DNA of 64,000 bases, taken from NCBI GenBank assembly GCA_019096065.1, contig JAGUCH010000007.1, positions 22,501 to 86,500 on the forward strand, in the 5' to 3' direction. This DNA comes from Paracyclopina nana. Lineage: Eukaryota > Arthropoda > Copepoda > Cyclopoida > Cyclopettidae. How positions within the stretch are numbered: the first letter of the stretch is position 1; the number at the start of each line of letters is the position of its first letter. Position numbers and translations under genes: made by a program. This document shows, piece after piece, positions 35,801 through 47,967 of this stretch. Below the pieces are notes generated by a model that worked only from the letters and a program-made list of their open reading frames with translations, did no database searches and had not been told where the DNA came from.

Positions 35801-38710
35801 CTCATTTCTCACCAAGCCAATTGTCCAAGTCAGTTTTTCCCAGGAAACAGCCTGAGAATTTCAATTTTTCATAATGTGTCTACTTTTAAGGCTTTAGTTG
35901 TTTTGATCACCATTGTTTTTGCTGGATTTGGAGCCTATGGAGTCTTCCACATTGAGCTCAACTTTGACTCCATTTGGTACATGAACCAAAATAGTTACCA
36001 GACTAGGTATTTCAAAAGACTACAAACTTCTTTTCCTGAAAGTGGAGAAAGAGTTGAAGTGTACACAGGTAAGGCACACAAAAGCTGGATTTCAAGGAAC
36101 TGCCAATAAACACTCATTTCAGGTGAAGTTCCATATTGGCTCTTCAATGAAGAAATGGCCCAAATTGAGAGCATTCTTCAGTCTAGTAAATACATCAGGA
36201 ATGACTCTGTGGAGTTTTGGTACACAAAGTTCAACCATGAATGTTGTGGTGCCAATACCAAAAATTATTGTCTTGATTACTTTGATTGGTACAATGATGT
36301 TCTCACCTGCAGTGATGGTAAGTTTAAAAAAATTAAAATAGCACTTTCTCTTGAAAGGTAACTTGACTAAGTTTTGGGCATAATTTGATAGGGTTCTATG
36401 GCTATTGAGCAATGTTAGGTTCCTGAGTCAGGTTCATTGAAAAAGATCTTTATGGGTCTTTATGGCTTGAAAAGGTTCTCAACAAGGATCTTGACGATAT
36501 TCTCGACAATTATTTTCAAGGGTCCTTGACAAATATCTTGAAGGTTCCTTGGCAATTATCTTTATACAATACTTAATAAGGATCTTGAAGAGGTTCTTGG
36601 CAATCTCGAAAGAGCTCTCGGCTAAGATCTCAAAAGGTTCTCGACAATTATCTCAACAAGATCTCGATAATGTCCATGATTGAGTTTTTAATAAAGATCT
36701 TGTTAGTGTTCTCCACAAAAATTAAATCAATACTTGATTGCTTGGTGTAAGCTTTGTTTTAAGCCCAGTTGCGGCGCTAGGGGGCGCTGCTAAAATTCGA
36801 ACACCAAATATTGGCGTATGAAGCGGGTTCTGAGAAGTTTCCGCTTTTTGTTGATTCTTTCATAAATAGTCATAGTAAGAAAAGGTTACATTACAATCTT
36901 TCCAACACCGTTGAAGTATATCAGACCCGAAAAAAGCAAAAAATCCAAAATATGGTCTCAAATTACAATAAAAAAGGTTGTCATTCTCCCTCACATAAAT
37001 GCAGACAAACGAATATTCAGCCACTGCAGATATCTTTTAGGAGTTATTTCTTTCCCTTTTCGCAATTCCTTGCTGTGGCGTAATAATTTCAGGAATTCAC
37101 TACAGAAAAAGTTCAAAATTGCAATTTAGGTTTAGTTTAGATCATTACGTAATCAAATGGATTTATGAGCGCCAAGCATCTAACGCCATCTGTGGCGGCA
37201 TCGACAACTAAATCGGCGCAGCGCAAGCAATCAAGTATTGAATCTTAAAATTATGATAATAACTGGTAAAAGCCATGTTACTCATTCCAGAGCTGGGCTT
37301 CAAGAGGAAAATGCTGCTTTTTCTGAAGCAGAACCCTTTCTATGCCCAAGACTTGAGGTTCAACATATCATTGGAAGAACTGAGCGAAGAAGAGGCAATG
37401 GATGTGTATGTTGATGGAAGCTACCAAATCACAGCATCGAGGGCAAGATTTCAGCACAATCATTTGAAAAATACTGCCATCAAGACACTTGCCATGTATG
37501 AGCTGAAGAACAGCCTGAATGAGATTCAATTTAACAAAACAGAGGCTGTTCAAAATGACAGTAACTTCCTGGAGTCACCAATTGCTTACAGTTTTATGTA
37601 CGTCCAATGGGAAGCCAATGACATCATTTCTGATGAGCTTATTCGTAATCTGAGTATTACCTTCGGCACAATTGCTATTGTCACTATTCTAATCATAGTG
37701 AACATTAAGGTAATTTCTTTAACCACTAAAAAGATAACTTTGATGAAAGTGATTTAAAAGTTTTAAAAAAGAGAGTCATTTAAAAGCCCGCAGAAAGTCT
37801 CTGAAAAGATGAAGATAAGTCTTTACTGTTAAGTATGAAATTAAAAAGATTTTGAAAAATGCTAATAATCAAAAAAAGTCTTTCAAAAGTTAAAAGCAAG
37901 TCTTTCAAGAAATCATCAAAAAATTGGCACATAAAGTCAAGTTGACTTTCATGCAGTCAAAGATACATAAATACATGTTTTCTAAAATCCGATCAAAGTC
38001 TTATCAAACAATTTTTTGCAAATCCATAAAAGTTCAATTATGAGCTTTAAAAAAGTTAATAGCCATCAAAAATAAGACTAACATTGTTTTCTTTAATGCT
38101 GATGATCTGATTTATCTTCTTCCAGATAAGTGCGATGGTTTTTGTATGTGTCGTGTTGTCTGTCATGAATGTTTGTGGATTTTCCCATTACATGGGGCTG
38201 ACCATCGAAATAGTCTCGTCAATAAACCTGATTTTATCAGTTGGCTTGGCCCTTGACTATTCAGCTCATGTGGGTGTGATATTTGCTTGCCATAAGACTG
38301 GAAGTCGAGAAGAAAAAATGAAAATCACCCTAGGGTAATACAATATTCTTAAACTTTTATTTGACTTTTTCCCAACTTTTTGCTACGTCGTTCGCAGGGA
38401 GATTGGAACAGCAGTATTAAATGGAGGAATTAGCACGCTTTTGGCATTTGTTTTGCTTGGAGCCAGTGACTCTTATGCATTTCTCACATTTTTCAAGGTA
38501 TAATAAAAAATCAAAATATTGAATAAGATCATTTATAAGTTAAAGTGCTCGTTTTTCTTCCAGATGTTTGCAATGGTTGTATTTTTTGGTCTGTTCCATG
38601 GGCTGGTGTTGTTACCTGTTTTACTATGTCTCATTGGCCCCAAAAGCCCTTCATCGTCAAATTCGAAAGGAAATGACAATCCAGCCATTGTAGTTGATGT
38701 TGAGAATTAG
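29825..38710 (+). CDS. Patched-domain-containing protein (RND family, PTCHD3/patched-related)
   Basis: Predicted 12-pass plasma- or endomembrane protein with a sterol-sensing domain; relatives move or sense sterols and lipids. Exons: 29825-29997, 31797-31935, 32063-32182, 32429-32502, 32558-32610, 32668-32755, 32812-33063, 34021-34141, 34198-34494, 35323-35408, 35660-35828, 35891-36068, 36123-36317, 37291-37709, 38126-38334, 38398-38497, 38564-38710. All phases agree and give 939 residues. Exon 1 has no counterpart frame of its own length but joins perfectly (FLEKCFF then SFGLQIGQRPW, matching the usual patched-related start). TM1 is near 66-86. TM2-6 (the sterol-sensing domain, ~305-465) include GIGVDDMYV, and TM8-12 include GLALDYSAH; these are the two RND acidic motifs and both are intact. 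AATAAA lies at 38834. Confidence 0.88.
30110..30660 (+). repeat. 15-bp minisatellite (tctcagttttccaag)n in patched-domain intron 1
   Basis: About 36 imperfect copies. Variants include tctcagcattccaaa and tctcagttctccaag. Long open frames on both strands, such as KTETW repeats on the minus strand and FQVSV repeats on the plus strand, are products of the 15-bp period. It carries the CTCAG core. Confidence 0.95.
31020..31500 (+). repeat. Degenerate ctgagact minisatellite in patched-domain intron 1
   Basis: Loose repeats of tactgagact(t)caaattt and tactgaatttgctgagactgtcaa, spacing about 17-35 bp. This second array in the same intron again has a CTGAG core. Confidence 0.8.
33080..33970 (+). repeat. 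Diverged ~115-bp tandem repeat filling patched-domain intron 7
   Basis: Repeats of aaaaagcattataaaagcaataaaaaggctttcaaytgctttct, then ggaagaagttac, occur seven or more times with strong divergence. They occupy almost the whole 957-bp intron. Confidence 0.8.
34640..35170 (+). repeat. ~19-bp minisatellite (catagttgtgctcagtg)n in patched-domain intron 9
   Basis: About 25 variable copies of gtgctcagtgnaacatagtt. It contains the CTCAG core. It lies between the exon ending at 34494 and the exon starting at 35323. Confidence 0.9.
36420..36725 (+). repeat. Diverged aaggatcttgaca/ttctcgacaattat repeat in intron 13
   Basis: Short, variable repeats of ggatcttgac, ggttctcgacaa and ttatctt spaced about 20-30 bp, ending at the left terminus of the adjacent MITE-like element. 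Confidence 0.6.
36728..37240. mobile_element. MITE-like element, 513 bp, in patched-domain intron 13
   Basis: The left end CAATACTTGATTGCTTG (36728-36744) is the exact reverse complement of 37224-37240. The interior is non-coding and contains gcgctagggggcgctg and gccatctgtggcggc segments. No certain target-site duplication is visible. Confidence 0.65.
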
Positions 38711-39041
38711 GAACCAAAAATTGTGATTACACTGAAGAAGAAGTGCATTTTTGTATAGTGCATGCTCAAGATGATACATTCTTTTTTGAAACACTTGCCC
38801 TCTATAGTCAAAAATTGTTAACAAGTTGTCGAGAATAAATATGAAAAACATACTACGATTTTTTCATCCTCAAAAAAATGAGTTTCCCATACTCATTGTC
38901 TTGCTCAAAATAAATCAAATAATTGGGTCGTGCATTGTTTGCTGTGGGGTTTAATGTAAACATTGTCTAGTTCTAGTACTCCATTGCATCTGTTGTGCAT
39001 TGGGTCGGCATAAAATCTTAAAAAAGTTTGTTTTAACTGTA

Positions 39042-42000
39042 ATGATGGAAGAAGAGCCAGTGAATGAAAGGTTTGAGACTTATGAGCAAGTGTTGGACAA
39101 AATTGGACAATTTGGACCATGGCAAAAGAAACTAATTGTCTTACTTTGGATACCACCAATGCTTGCTGGCATCGGATTCATGCAGTACAATTTTGCAGTA
39201 GGAACTCCAACTGGATACAGGTGCTTGGTAGGTGTCCACCAATCAGCTTATGACAAAACATAGGATTGCGAGATTTCTGAAAAGATCCATGACAATTTTA
39301 GTAGTTACAAAGTAGAAAAAAAGTTAGATAGCAGTCTTTTCAAGATCTAGCAAGTCCTAAAAAGCATAGAATCACGATAACTCCTAAAAAGTCAACGAAA
39401 ATTAAAAACTCTGAGTAAAATCATTTCTAGATTCCACATTGTGAGTCCCACGAGGATCCACAGAGTTCACCAGTCACCTTCAATACCAGCTGGTTGAGCC
39501 ATTTCACCTCATCAGCGATTTCTTGCTCAATGCATCAACCGGTTCTACCAGAGGAAACCAGGTTCAAATGTGAAACCCTGGCCAGCATTCCCCTGGAGGC
39601 AAATCCACAGGCATGTCAGAGCTATGTGTATTCCACCGACACCTACTCTTCCACAGCTGTCACTGAGTTTGATCTTGTCTGCGAAAAGAACCACTTGAAG
39701 GTAATAGTAGACATCTATGAAAATCCTGAATTTACCTCTCATCATACTATATAAAAATAGTCATTAATTGGAATGGGCGATGTGGCCAGTTATGGCGTTG
39801 GTGCGTCGATTATTGGCTCGCTCTCGGATAACTTTGGCCGGAAAAAGGCCATACTCTTATCAGTGGCCTTCGTGGCCTTCTTCCACACGTTATCGAGCTT
39901 CGCTACGCACTATTGGCTGTACGCGTTTTTCCAATGGTCAGCAGGTGAAGAAGAAGAAGCCGATAAAAAAGCGTGGCCGAGCAAATTTTGCGCGGACGAG
40001 CGTAGCGAGCGCGGGTAATTCACATTTTCTCATTTCTATAGCATTGTTCAATGTGGGCCTTTTTGTGGTCCCGTTTGTGGCCACTGTGGAACTTGTGGGC
40101 TTCAAATACTCAGCACTGAGCAGCATAATCATCAATTTGCCGTTTGTGGCCGGTGAGCTATTGCTCATCGCCATTTCCTACCATTTTCGCAATTTCCGCA
40201 CAATGCTGCGAGTGGCCTTTGTTCCGGCCTTTGCAATCCTCGGCCTTTGGTTCTTTCTTCCGGAATCGCCGCGCTGGCTCATTTCACAGAACCGGATTTC
40301 AGGTGCGTGCAGAGATCCGGATGACATATCAAAAAATGAGTCAAATTTGACATTTCAGAGGCCAAAGTGATCATTTTGAAGGCTGCCAAGGACAATGGCC
40401 ACCACATAGACGAAGCCTCTTTGGACAGCCTTTCTCCTCCACGTGAAGCTGGCAAGGAAGGCCAGAAAATCAGCAGCTATGTGAGCCAATTCAAGGCCTT
40501 GTTCACCAACAAATGCATGAGGAAAAGGCTTTTGTTGATGTACGTTGAATGGGTCTGTGTTGTGCTCGGATACAATGGCCTTACACTCAATTCAGTCAAC
40601 TTGGTAAGCAGCCAATTTTACACATTAAAATTCACTAATTTTCTTTCCTGTTGAGAAATCAGATATATATTTTCATGCGTGGGCAATAATTTGTCCATAG
40701 GGTGTCTAATTTACCGAATTATGTCAGATTCTGTCTAATTTCTGTCAAATTCTGCCTAATTAGCTCAATAGTGTCAAATTTTTCAGTTTTTCAAATCTTG
40801 ACACAATTGGGCTTTGCTTACGGAGGCTCAGTTAGTAATGATGTTTGCCGCTAGGAGGAGCTAATGATAGCCCAGCTAATAGCAGCGTAGGCTAAGCGGG
40901 CTGAAAATTGAATTTCGATCTGTTTCTGTTTGCACCTGCTCCGCTACAAGCCCCGATCTAAAAAAATTGAACCTCCGATCAATTTTTAAAGTCATCAGAT
41001 TTGGTATATTTCAGCTAATTTACAAATATTTTAGTCTTCTAACTTTTTAAAAGTAAGATTTAATCCAGTTTTGTTGCCATTTTATAGGCACAGTGAGTAA
41101 TAATTGTGTGCTTTGCAGGACAATTTGCCCAAGAAAAGCAAGCTTAATACACAGAGTAGCTTTCTGGAAAAGGCAGAAAATCTCTCGTTTCTTGACAAGA
41201 ACGCCAAATATTTCGTTTTTAAAAGTCAAAAAGCCAAATGATAACGATTATGCGACGAACTAGTTGAAAGGACACTGAAATAGAATCGGAGGTTACTCCT
41301 AATGCCATCTTTTTTACCTTATTCGGAAAAATGTAACTACACCGTGAGCAAAGCCCAATTTGTCGTGAATTGATCAAATTATGTTTAATTTGTCAAATTG
41401 CATCTAACTTGTCAAATGTTGTCTCACTTCTCAAATTATGTCTGGCTTGTCAAATTAAGATGCTTTTTGCAAATTACATCTAATTTGTCAAATCATTTGT
41501 TAATTGTCAGATCAAGTCTAATTTGTCAAATCAAGTCTAATTTGTCAAATCGAGTCTAATTTGTCAAATCAGGTCTAATTTGTCAAATCAGGTCTAATTT
41601 GTCAAATAATGTCTAATTTGTCAAATAATGTCTAATTTGTCAAATAATGTCTAATTTGTCAAATAATGTCTAATTTGTCAAATAATGTCTAATTTGTCAA
41701 ATAATGTCTAATTCATCAAATAATGTCTAATTTGTCAAATAATGTCTAATTCGTCAAATAATGTCCAATTCCTCAAATAATATCCAATTTGTCAACTAAT
41801 GTCTAATTCATCAAGATTTGTCAAATTCGTCAAATAATGTCCAATTTGTCAAATAATGCCTAATTCATCAAGTTATGTCAAATTTGAATATAAGTTTTCT
41901 CTTGCAGGGAGGAAGTCCTCATGTGAACATGGCAATCGGCGTGGCCATCGAAATCCCCTCCTACCTCTTTGCAGCCTTCACTCTGGACAAGCTCGGCCGC

Positions 42001-42496
42001 AAGCCCATTTTGGTGTGGACTCAAATCATGTCGGGCCTTGCTTGCCTGGCCACACTCTTGGTACCAGCATCCTATGGATCCTGGCCAATTGTGGCCTTGT
42101 CCAGCATTGGCAAGTTCGCAACCTCGGCTGCTTTCGCGGTGGTTTTCCTCCAGGTAATCTAATCTAATTTTCAAATCCAGTAAGGTTTTCTAAGGTTCTC
42201 TAACTGAGGTTTCGGTTTTCTAGGTGAGTGAAATGTTTCCAACCTCGGTGAGGAGCACAGCATTGGGAACTTGCTCGCTGTGGAGCCGGATCGGCGGCGT
42301 TATGGCGCCGTTACTCACCAACCTGCAAACCGGTAAAGCCCTACCGTTACTCATCATCGGCGTCAGCAGCCTCGTCGCAGGTTTGGCCGGTTGCTTTCTC
42401 CCGGAAACCGCCGGCCAACCGTTACCGGAATCCGTGGAAGAGGCCGAGAAATCAGACAAGGGATTCCAATGCAGGGAGCTTCTATGCTACAAATGA
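39042..42496 (+). CDS. SLC22-type organic ion transporter (major facilitator superfamily)
   Basis: Predicted 12-pass plasma membrane transporter for organic cations, anions or carnitine; the substrate cannot be told from sequence. Exons: 39042-39227, 39431-39700, 39761-39944, 40042-40302, 40359-40603, 41908-42153, 42224-42496, giving 554 residues, the usual SLC22 length. TM1 is followed by the large cysteine-rich extracellular loop typical of the family (residues ~60-150). GSLSDNFGRKK after TM2, LPESPRWL after TM6, LDKLGRKP after TM8 and SEMFPTSVRSTALG before TM11 are family signatures. The start is one of two adjacent ATGs (39042, 39045). Only 331 bp separate it from the patched-domain stop. 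An ATTAAA at 42685 may be the poly(A) signal. Confidence 0.92.
40640..41890 (+). repeat. 19-bp minisatellite (gtctaatttgtcaaataat)n in SLC22 intron 5
   Basis: Homogeneous copies of gtctaatttgtcaaataat run from about 41500 to 41790, with diverged units (gtcaaattatgtctaa and others) out to 40690 and 41885. A 556-bp inverted-repeat element interrupts the array at 40805-41360, with the same repeat type on both sides. Confidence 0.92.
40805..41360. mobile_element. MITE-like element, 556 bp, inserted in a minisatellite
   Basis: The ends AATTGGGCTTTGCTTACGG (40805-40823) and the reverse complement of 41342-41360 agree at 18 of 19 positions. Minisatellite units flank it on both sides, which dates the array before the insertion. 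No transposase frame. Confidence 0.7.
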
Positions 42497-43215
42497 CACC
42501 ATTAATTATTATAATTATAATAATTATAGAAATACATGCTATGTTAGCTGCCGAAGAAATGCTTGAATTTCCAGAAATCCGGATTCAAATCTTTCCGTTT
42601 CAGAACTCGGAAGGTTTCGCGTATTTTTTTTTAATTTCAAAGAGCAGAAAACCGAGCCATCTTTTTTCGACCCATTTATAGAGCATTAAACTTAAGGTCT
42701 GCTCCCATTTTTAGTTTTAAAAACTAGTCAGAATAGGAAAAGCCTCAAACAGCTCTCAAGAACCGGAATTGATTCAGGTAACGGTTGCTTAGTGTTCAAA
42801 AAACTATCCGGATTATGGCCTGCTGCTTGGATTGTGACTTTTTTACGATCCGTTTCAAACTGCAAACTCAAACAACAACTCCTCGTGTTAACTCGGAAAG
42901 TTTCGCCCGTTCCGGATTGGATTCAACAGGTGAAAAATACCTACATTTTGCAATTGTATTCGCTACGACCAGAAAAGCAGTCTTTTACACAATGCAATGG
43001 AACAGAGGCGTTTCCCTCAATAGCCCAACCTTTTGCTGTTATTACACTAAATTGTTGGCACTTAAAAAAAAGAGCCTTCAAAGTAACCATAATTGCGACA
43101 TGAATTTGATGGCAGTTCAGTTTTCAAAATACCCTTACACTAGGTTATCTGCGTTATTCCTCGTTTTTGAGGTCAGTCTAGTCACATTTAACATTTATGC
43201 TTTTGTTTCCATAGG
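42497..43215. other. Spacer between the SLC22 and RCC1-BTB genes
   Basis: Contains the probable SLC22 poly(A) signal (ATTAAA at 42685) and then presumably the RCC1-BTB promoter. An acceptor-like tttccatag ends right before the RCC1-BTB ATG, so a 5' untranslated intron is possible. No gene recognised. Confidence 0.5.
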
Positions 43216-44899
43216 ATGAAACAAACCGAACTGAAAAATGTTCCATTGTTGGCAAACGTTGACGAGAAATTCCTTGCCTCAATCAAGCTGGTTTCATTCA
43301 GTAATGATGGAAAAGATGCCTTGTTCACCACATTCAATGATGAGGTTTACGCAATCGGTAAAAATAAACATGGTCAGCATGGAGTTGGTGACAAAGCGCC
43401 TTCAATTGAGCCCAGGAGAGTTGATGCACTCTGCTACAAGGAAATTGTTGCCTTCAGATTTGGATTGACTCATGTTTTGGCCGTTTCCAAGGATGGAATA
43501 TTGTTTTCTTGGGGTGGAAACCACCATGGTCAATTGGGAAACAACAGCACAATTGAGAATTTGATTCCAACTCTGGTTGAATCACTCAAAGGCAAAAGAA
43601 TCAAAGCAATTGCATGTGGACAATTCCATAGGTAACTGCTTGTTTTAAGCCCTTATTACAGGAGTGATATTGTATTTTGATAGCTTGGTTCTCACTGAAG
43701 ATGGTGATGTTTTTGCTTTTGGAATCAATGGCTTTGGCCAGATAGGCGATGGCACCCAAAATAATGCTTTGGTTCCCAAAAAAGTGAATTTTGAACTGCC
43801 TTGCAAGCATTCTTGTCCAGCTGTTCAAGTGGCTTGTGGAAATGGATTCTCCATGATGCTTCTCAACACTGGAGAAATCTTCAGTTGGGGAAAAAATTAC
43901 TCTGGTCTTCTTGGTCTAGGCCATAATGAGAATCAGTCAACTCCATGCCATGTGAAAGCATTAGAAGGAAACGCCATCACAAAAATTGCATGTGGTCATG
44001 ATTTTACATTGGCCTTATCAAAGTCTGGGCACATTTTTTCTTGGGGGGAGAATAATTGTGGTCAATTGGGGAATGGAAACTTTCAGTTCTCTAGTTTACC
44101 AAAGAGGATTGCTGGAGAGGAAGGCCCATTCTGTGACATAGCTGCATTTCATCCCTCAAACTTAACAGCTGCCATCAGCCAATCTACCAAGACTTGCTAT
44201 TTTTGGGGAGAAACCAAGAAAGGCAATGTCAGTAGACCCAAGAGAACTGAGTGCATAAGCATTCAAGAGGCTTTTTTGTACCACTCAAACGGATATGCCT
44301 ATCCGGGTGAAATTGCTTTTAGTGAAAATGATGTCTACTCTTTAAAGGCTCATTTCAAGCGGGCATTCAATAACAAGGAAATGTCAAATGTCACTTTTAA
44401 AGTTGATGGCCTAGAACTGCATGCATTCAAAGAGGTACTCATGATCGGGTGCGAGCACTTCTGCACCATGTTCAACGAACGCTGGCAAGACACCACCAAT
44501 GATCAGCCAATCCTGATTGATCAAGTGTCCTACCCTGTCTACAAAGCTTTCCTTTTCTACCTGTACACTGATGAGGTTGAATTGGAAGCAATAGAGGAAA
44601 TCATTGAGCTATTGGACTTGGCCCATTCCTACCTTGAACCAGGATTGAAGAAGAAATGTGAAAGGCTTTTGATAGAAGCTATTGATGTGGACAATGCAGC
44701 GTTGCTGTGCGCTGTTGCTCTCAAATATGAAGCCGCAACATTAGAGCAATTCAGCTTACGTTTTTTTGTCAAAAACATGGCTGACATTGTCAAGACTGAA
44801 GCCTTTGCTAATCTGGATGCTGAAGTTGCTAAGACATTGTTAAAAAGAATTCCCTCAGCAGGGGCCTACAGAAATTGCTGTTGTTTTTTTGTGCTGTAA
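43216..44899 (+). CDS. RCC1 and BTB domain-containing protein (RCBTB1/2-like)
   Basis: Likely a cytosolic or nuclear Cullin-3 substrate adaptor with a beta-propeller. Two exons (43216-43631 and 43684-44899, phase 2) give 543 residues, matching the 530-550 of vertebrate RCBTB1/2. Residues ~40-330 contain RCC1 repeats (FSWGGNHHGQLGNNS, FAFGINGFGQIGDG, FSWGENNCGQLGNG). The BTB domain begins near 362 (NNKEMSNVTFKVDG) with the family phrase SYPVYKAFLFYLYTDEVEL, followed by a BACK-like helical region to about 530. The protein ends in the unusual cysteine-hydrophobic tail CCCFFVL, which could be lipidated but is not a classical CaaX box. An AATAAA is at 44944. Confidence 0.93.
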
Positions 44900-46351
44900 T
44901 TGCTCAGTCAAATAGACATTGCTCATAAGAATTGCCTCAGCCAAATAAATAAAATATATGCCCATTCATAGAAGTGTGTTTGAATTTGAAAAGCTTTTCA
45001 ATATAAACCTGCCTTCATACCAGCCATGATTATTTGCCGCTGATGGCAAAACTTGTCAAATTGTCTGAGTCTTTCATTGAGCCATAAGAGCAAAAACAAT
45101 CAAAGCTTCATACGCTTACAATGTTGACGAAAATCAAAAATTGATGCAACCTTTCTCATGTCTCTTTCCAGCAAAAAATTGGGTAGGAAAAGCCTGTTTC
45201 CGCGAAACAGATGCATGACTTGCTCTAAAGTGGCAGTTATTTCTTATCTAGAGTCAACATTGACTTTCGCTCCCCTTTTGACTTTGCCTCATTCTCAAAT
45301 TTGCAAATGGGAGATAGATTGCACTGAATTGTGCAAGCCCCAAAAGTCATAAGAGTGGCATGAGTTTTAATCTGTTATACCATAGGATATTATATTACAT
45401 TAATTCTAACTTGAACTGATTAGGTAATATGAAATAGAGCAAAGCTTCAAGAAATCACTACAGGAGTTTATTTGTCTGCTTGTCTGCAATGAGCAGAGAC
45501 AAAGTTGATAATACAATTTTTCACACACAAGTGTCAAAACTTGTTAGTTGATACAAGAAGAACTTTAATTTAAGGCCAATTTTGAGAAAAAAAGCAAAGC
45601 TAAATACTTGCTAAAACTTAGTAAACAATTCATTGGTTGATGGTTTTCAAGATGACATTAATTTTCTTTTTCAAAACTTTTTCCACAGAGAAGGAAATGC
45701 CACACATTGAGCTGAACTAGCTGAGCTGATAAGAGTGTTATCAGGCGCCAATTTTCAGAAAAGTGTTCTGGCATATGAGCTCATGTCAATAAAGCCACTA
45801 GGTGTACAAATAAATGAGGTCACATCCACAAAAGTGCAGCAGTCATGAGGAAATATGTTTCATAGTTTGCAAAATTCCCTATAAAAAGGTGATGCAAAAC
45901 CAAAGAATCATCAAAATGACACTGATGACACACTCAATGTACTACACAATAAAATGATTCATACCAAAGGAATGTTCATAAGTATTAAACTATTTATCAT
46001 TATCTATTATTAACAAAACTTAGACTTAAATTATGTAAGATAACTTAGATTTACATTTAGGAAGATAACTTAGATTTACATTTAGTAAGATAAGTTTATC
46101 CAAAAAATTGATCATTAATATGTGTAATAATTTGACGTACTTTCAAGTAAGATGACGAATATATTGTTAATTTACAAATTATACTAGCCAAAAACTAGGA
46201 GAAAAGCCACAGCTGCATGCATGATTGAGCTTATCTTCAAACTGTTGTTGAGGCTTTGTTATCTAGACACTTATTTGATCAGTTCAGTGCAACGTCTGAC
46301 ATAGGACTTACTGGTGGTGGCTGTGAGATTAAAGCGAATTCCAAGCACATA
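44900..46351. other. Spacer between the RCC1-BTB and Fasciclin-3-like genes
   Basis: AT-rich, with a short tandem repeat of gataacttagatttacatttag near 46030-46100 and no recognisable gene. The last part should hold the promoter of the adhesion gene. Confidence 0.5.
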
Positions 46352-47921
46352 ATGAATGGGTTACTCATAGTCAGTGCAGCCTTCCTTATTGGCTTCTCAA
46401 GCTCTTTGGAACTAGACAACAAAAGTGAAGATGTCAAGGTGGTCAAAGGCCAGTCCAACTCATTTTTCTGCAAGTCAGACGCCCCCATGGAGTTTTGTCA
46501 GTGGGATTTTGGCGGGAACCGGATATGCCAGTTGAAGAGTGACAGTGATGGAGTACAAACCTGCAAGGTAAACAAAGAGCTCAAGAGCTTCAAAATCAAC
46601 TTTGAGTTTTTCTAGTTTTACTGTCAAATTGGACTTAGCCAAAATGACTCATTTTTCTTTTTTTCTTTGCAGTCCTCTTATTCAGGCACAATCTCCCAAG
46701 ATGGCCTGGTTTGCACTCTGATCATCAACAATGTCAACTCCAATGATGAGGGCACCTACAAGTGTGACTTGGTCCAATTGAATCAAGGCAAGTTGTCCAA
46801 TGTCATTGGTGAAATCCAAGTCCAAGTCTTGACTCAAGCCAGGCTTGAGTTTGAGGGCCTTTTCAAGGCCCTAGGCCAGATTGAAGTCAATCTGGATGGA
46901 CCCGCATTGACTCTAGTCACCTGTTCAGCCAATGGAGGCTTCCCGGAGCCAGCATTGTCAGCCAGCATTGTCAATGCCTATGATGACATAGTGAGGGACT
47001 TGGATGAGGATGACCACATCTCCAAGCCAAGGGCATTGGCAGACTCAGTGTCCAGGTCCTTTGTCTTCTTTCCAAACCTGGAGGATGATGGAGCCCGAGT
47101 GGTTTGCTTTGCTGACCAGGATGGCTTCCCTAAGCAGTCCATCGAGAGGACCATTCAAGTTGTCTACAAGCCCACAGTGAGGCAGATCAAGGACTCAACC
47201 TTCCATTACATGGTAAGCTGGATATGTACAGTATTGTAGCTGACGAGAGAACAAACTAGTTCTCGACAACTTCTCGACATTATTACTACTTGATGACTTA
47301 CAGGAGGGCCAGCAGACGACAGTGAGTGTGATCTTCAGTGCCAATCCAGTGCCAAGGGAGCATGAGGTGATTTGGCACCACTTTGCCACCACTGAGCCCA
47401 TCTCACCGCCTCCTCCAGGATCGTTCAACCTCAGCCCTGGCCAATCGACAGCTGACTCAAAATACCAAGCGCTTAACTTGAACATAAGCGGGCATGAAGT
47501 GACTGCAACACTGATCATCAATGATGCCAATGATGACCTGCTGAAAGGGACATTTTACTTGGAAGCCTTCAATCCTCATGGCAACCTCACTCATTACTTT
47601 TCCTTCAAAGAGCACTCGGATGATGATGGGCAGCTCAGAGCTGACGATGAAGAGATCCTTGAGGACACCAAGGCTCTTGGGGGAGGAGCTATTGCAGCCA
47701 TCATAATAATTGTCCTTGGCATCATCCTTGGTTTCTCACTGGTTGCTTGGGCCAAGAAGAACAACAGGTTGTGCTTCCGCAAACCAGATCATGGCCCAGT
47801 GCCTCAAAATGATCCGGACAGCAACGATCCGGAGGCTGGCACCATTCCACCAATCATCAAGCAAGATCCCAAAGATCAGAACAGTAGTGACAAGAATGAC
47901 TCCAAAAAAATCGCATCTTAA
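46352..47921 (+). CDS. Fasciclin-3-like immunoglobulin-domain adhesion protein
   Basis: Predicted single-pass cell adhesion protein with three Ig-like domains. Exons 46352-46567, 46673-47212 and 47304-47921 are all phase 0 and give 457 residues. An N-terminal signal peptide (MNGLLIVSAAFLIGFSSS) is followed by Ig1 (SFFCKSD to DEGTYKCDL), Ig2 (LVTCSANGGFPEP to RVVCFAD) and a third domain (TTVSVIFSANPVPREHEVIW to TFYLEAFNPHG) that lacks the cysteine pair. The membrane segment is at ~378-402 (AIIIIVLGIILGFSLVAWA), then a short acidic, proline-rich cytoplasmic tail. The spacing of cysteines and the third domain without cysteines resemble arthropod Fasciclin 3, though a divergent nectin-like protein is possible. 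AATAAA lies at 47953. Confidence 0.8.
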
Positions 47922-47967
47922 AATGACCAAATCATTGCTTGATCTCAAGTCAAATAAACGGGAAACC

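Noticed and set aside
42785-43219. 144-residue plus-strand frame upstream of the RCC1-BTB gene
   Set aside because: No family features, and it overlaps the RCC1-BTB start in another frame; more likely untranslated or intergenic.
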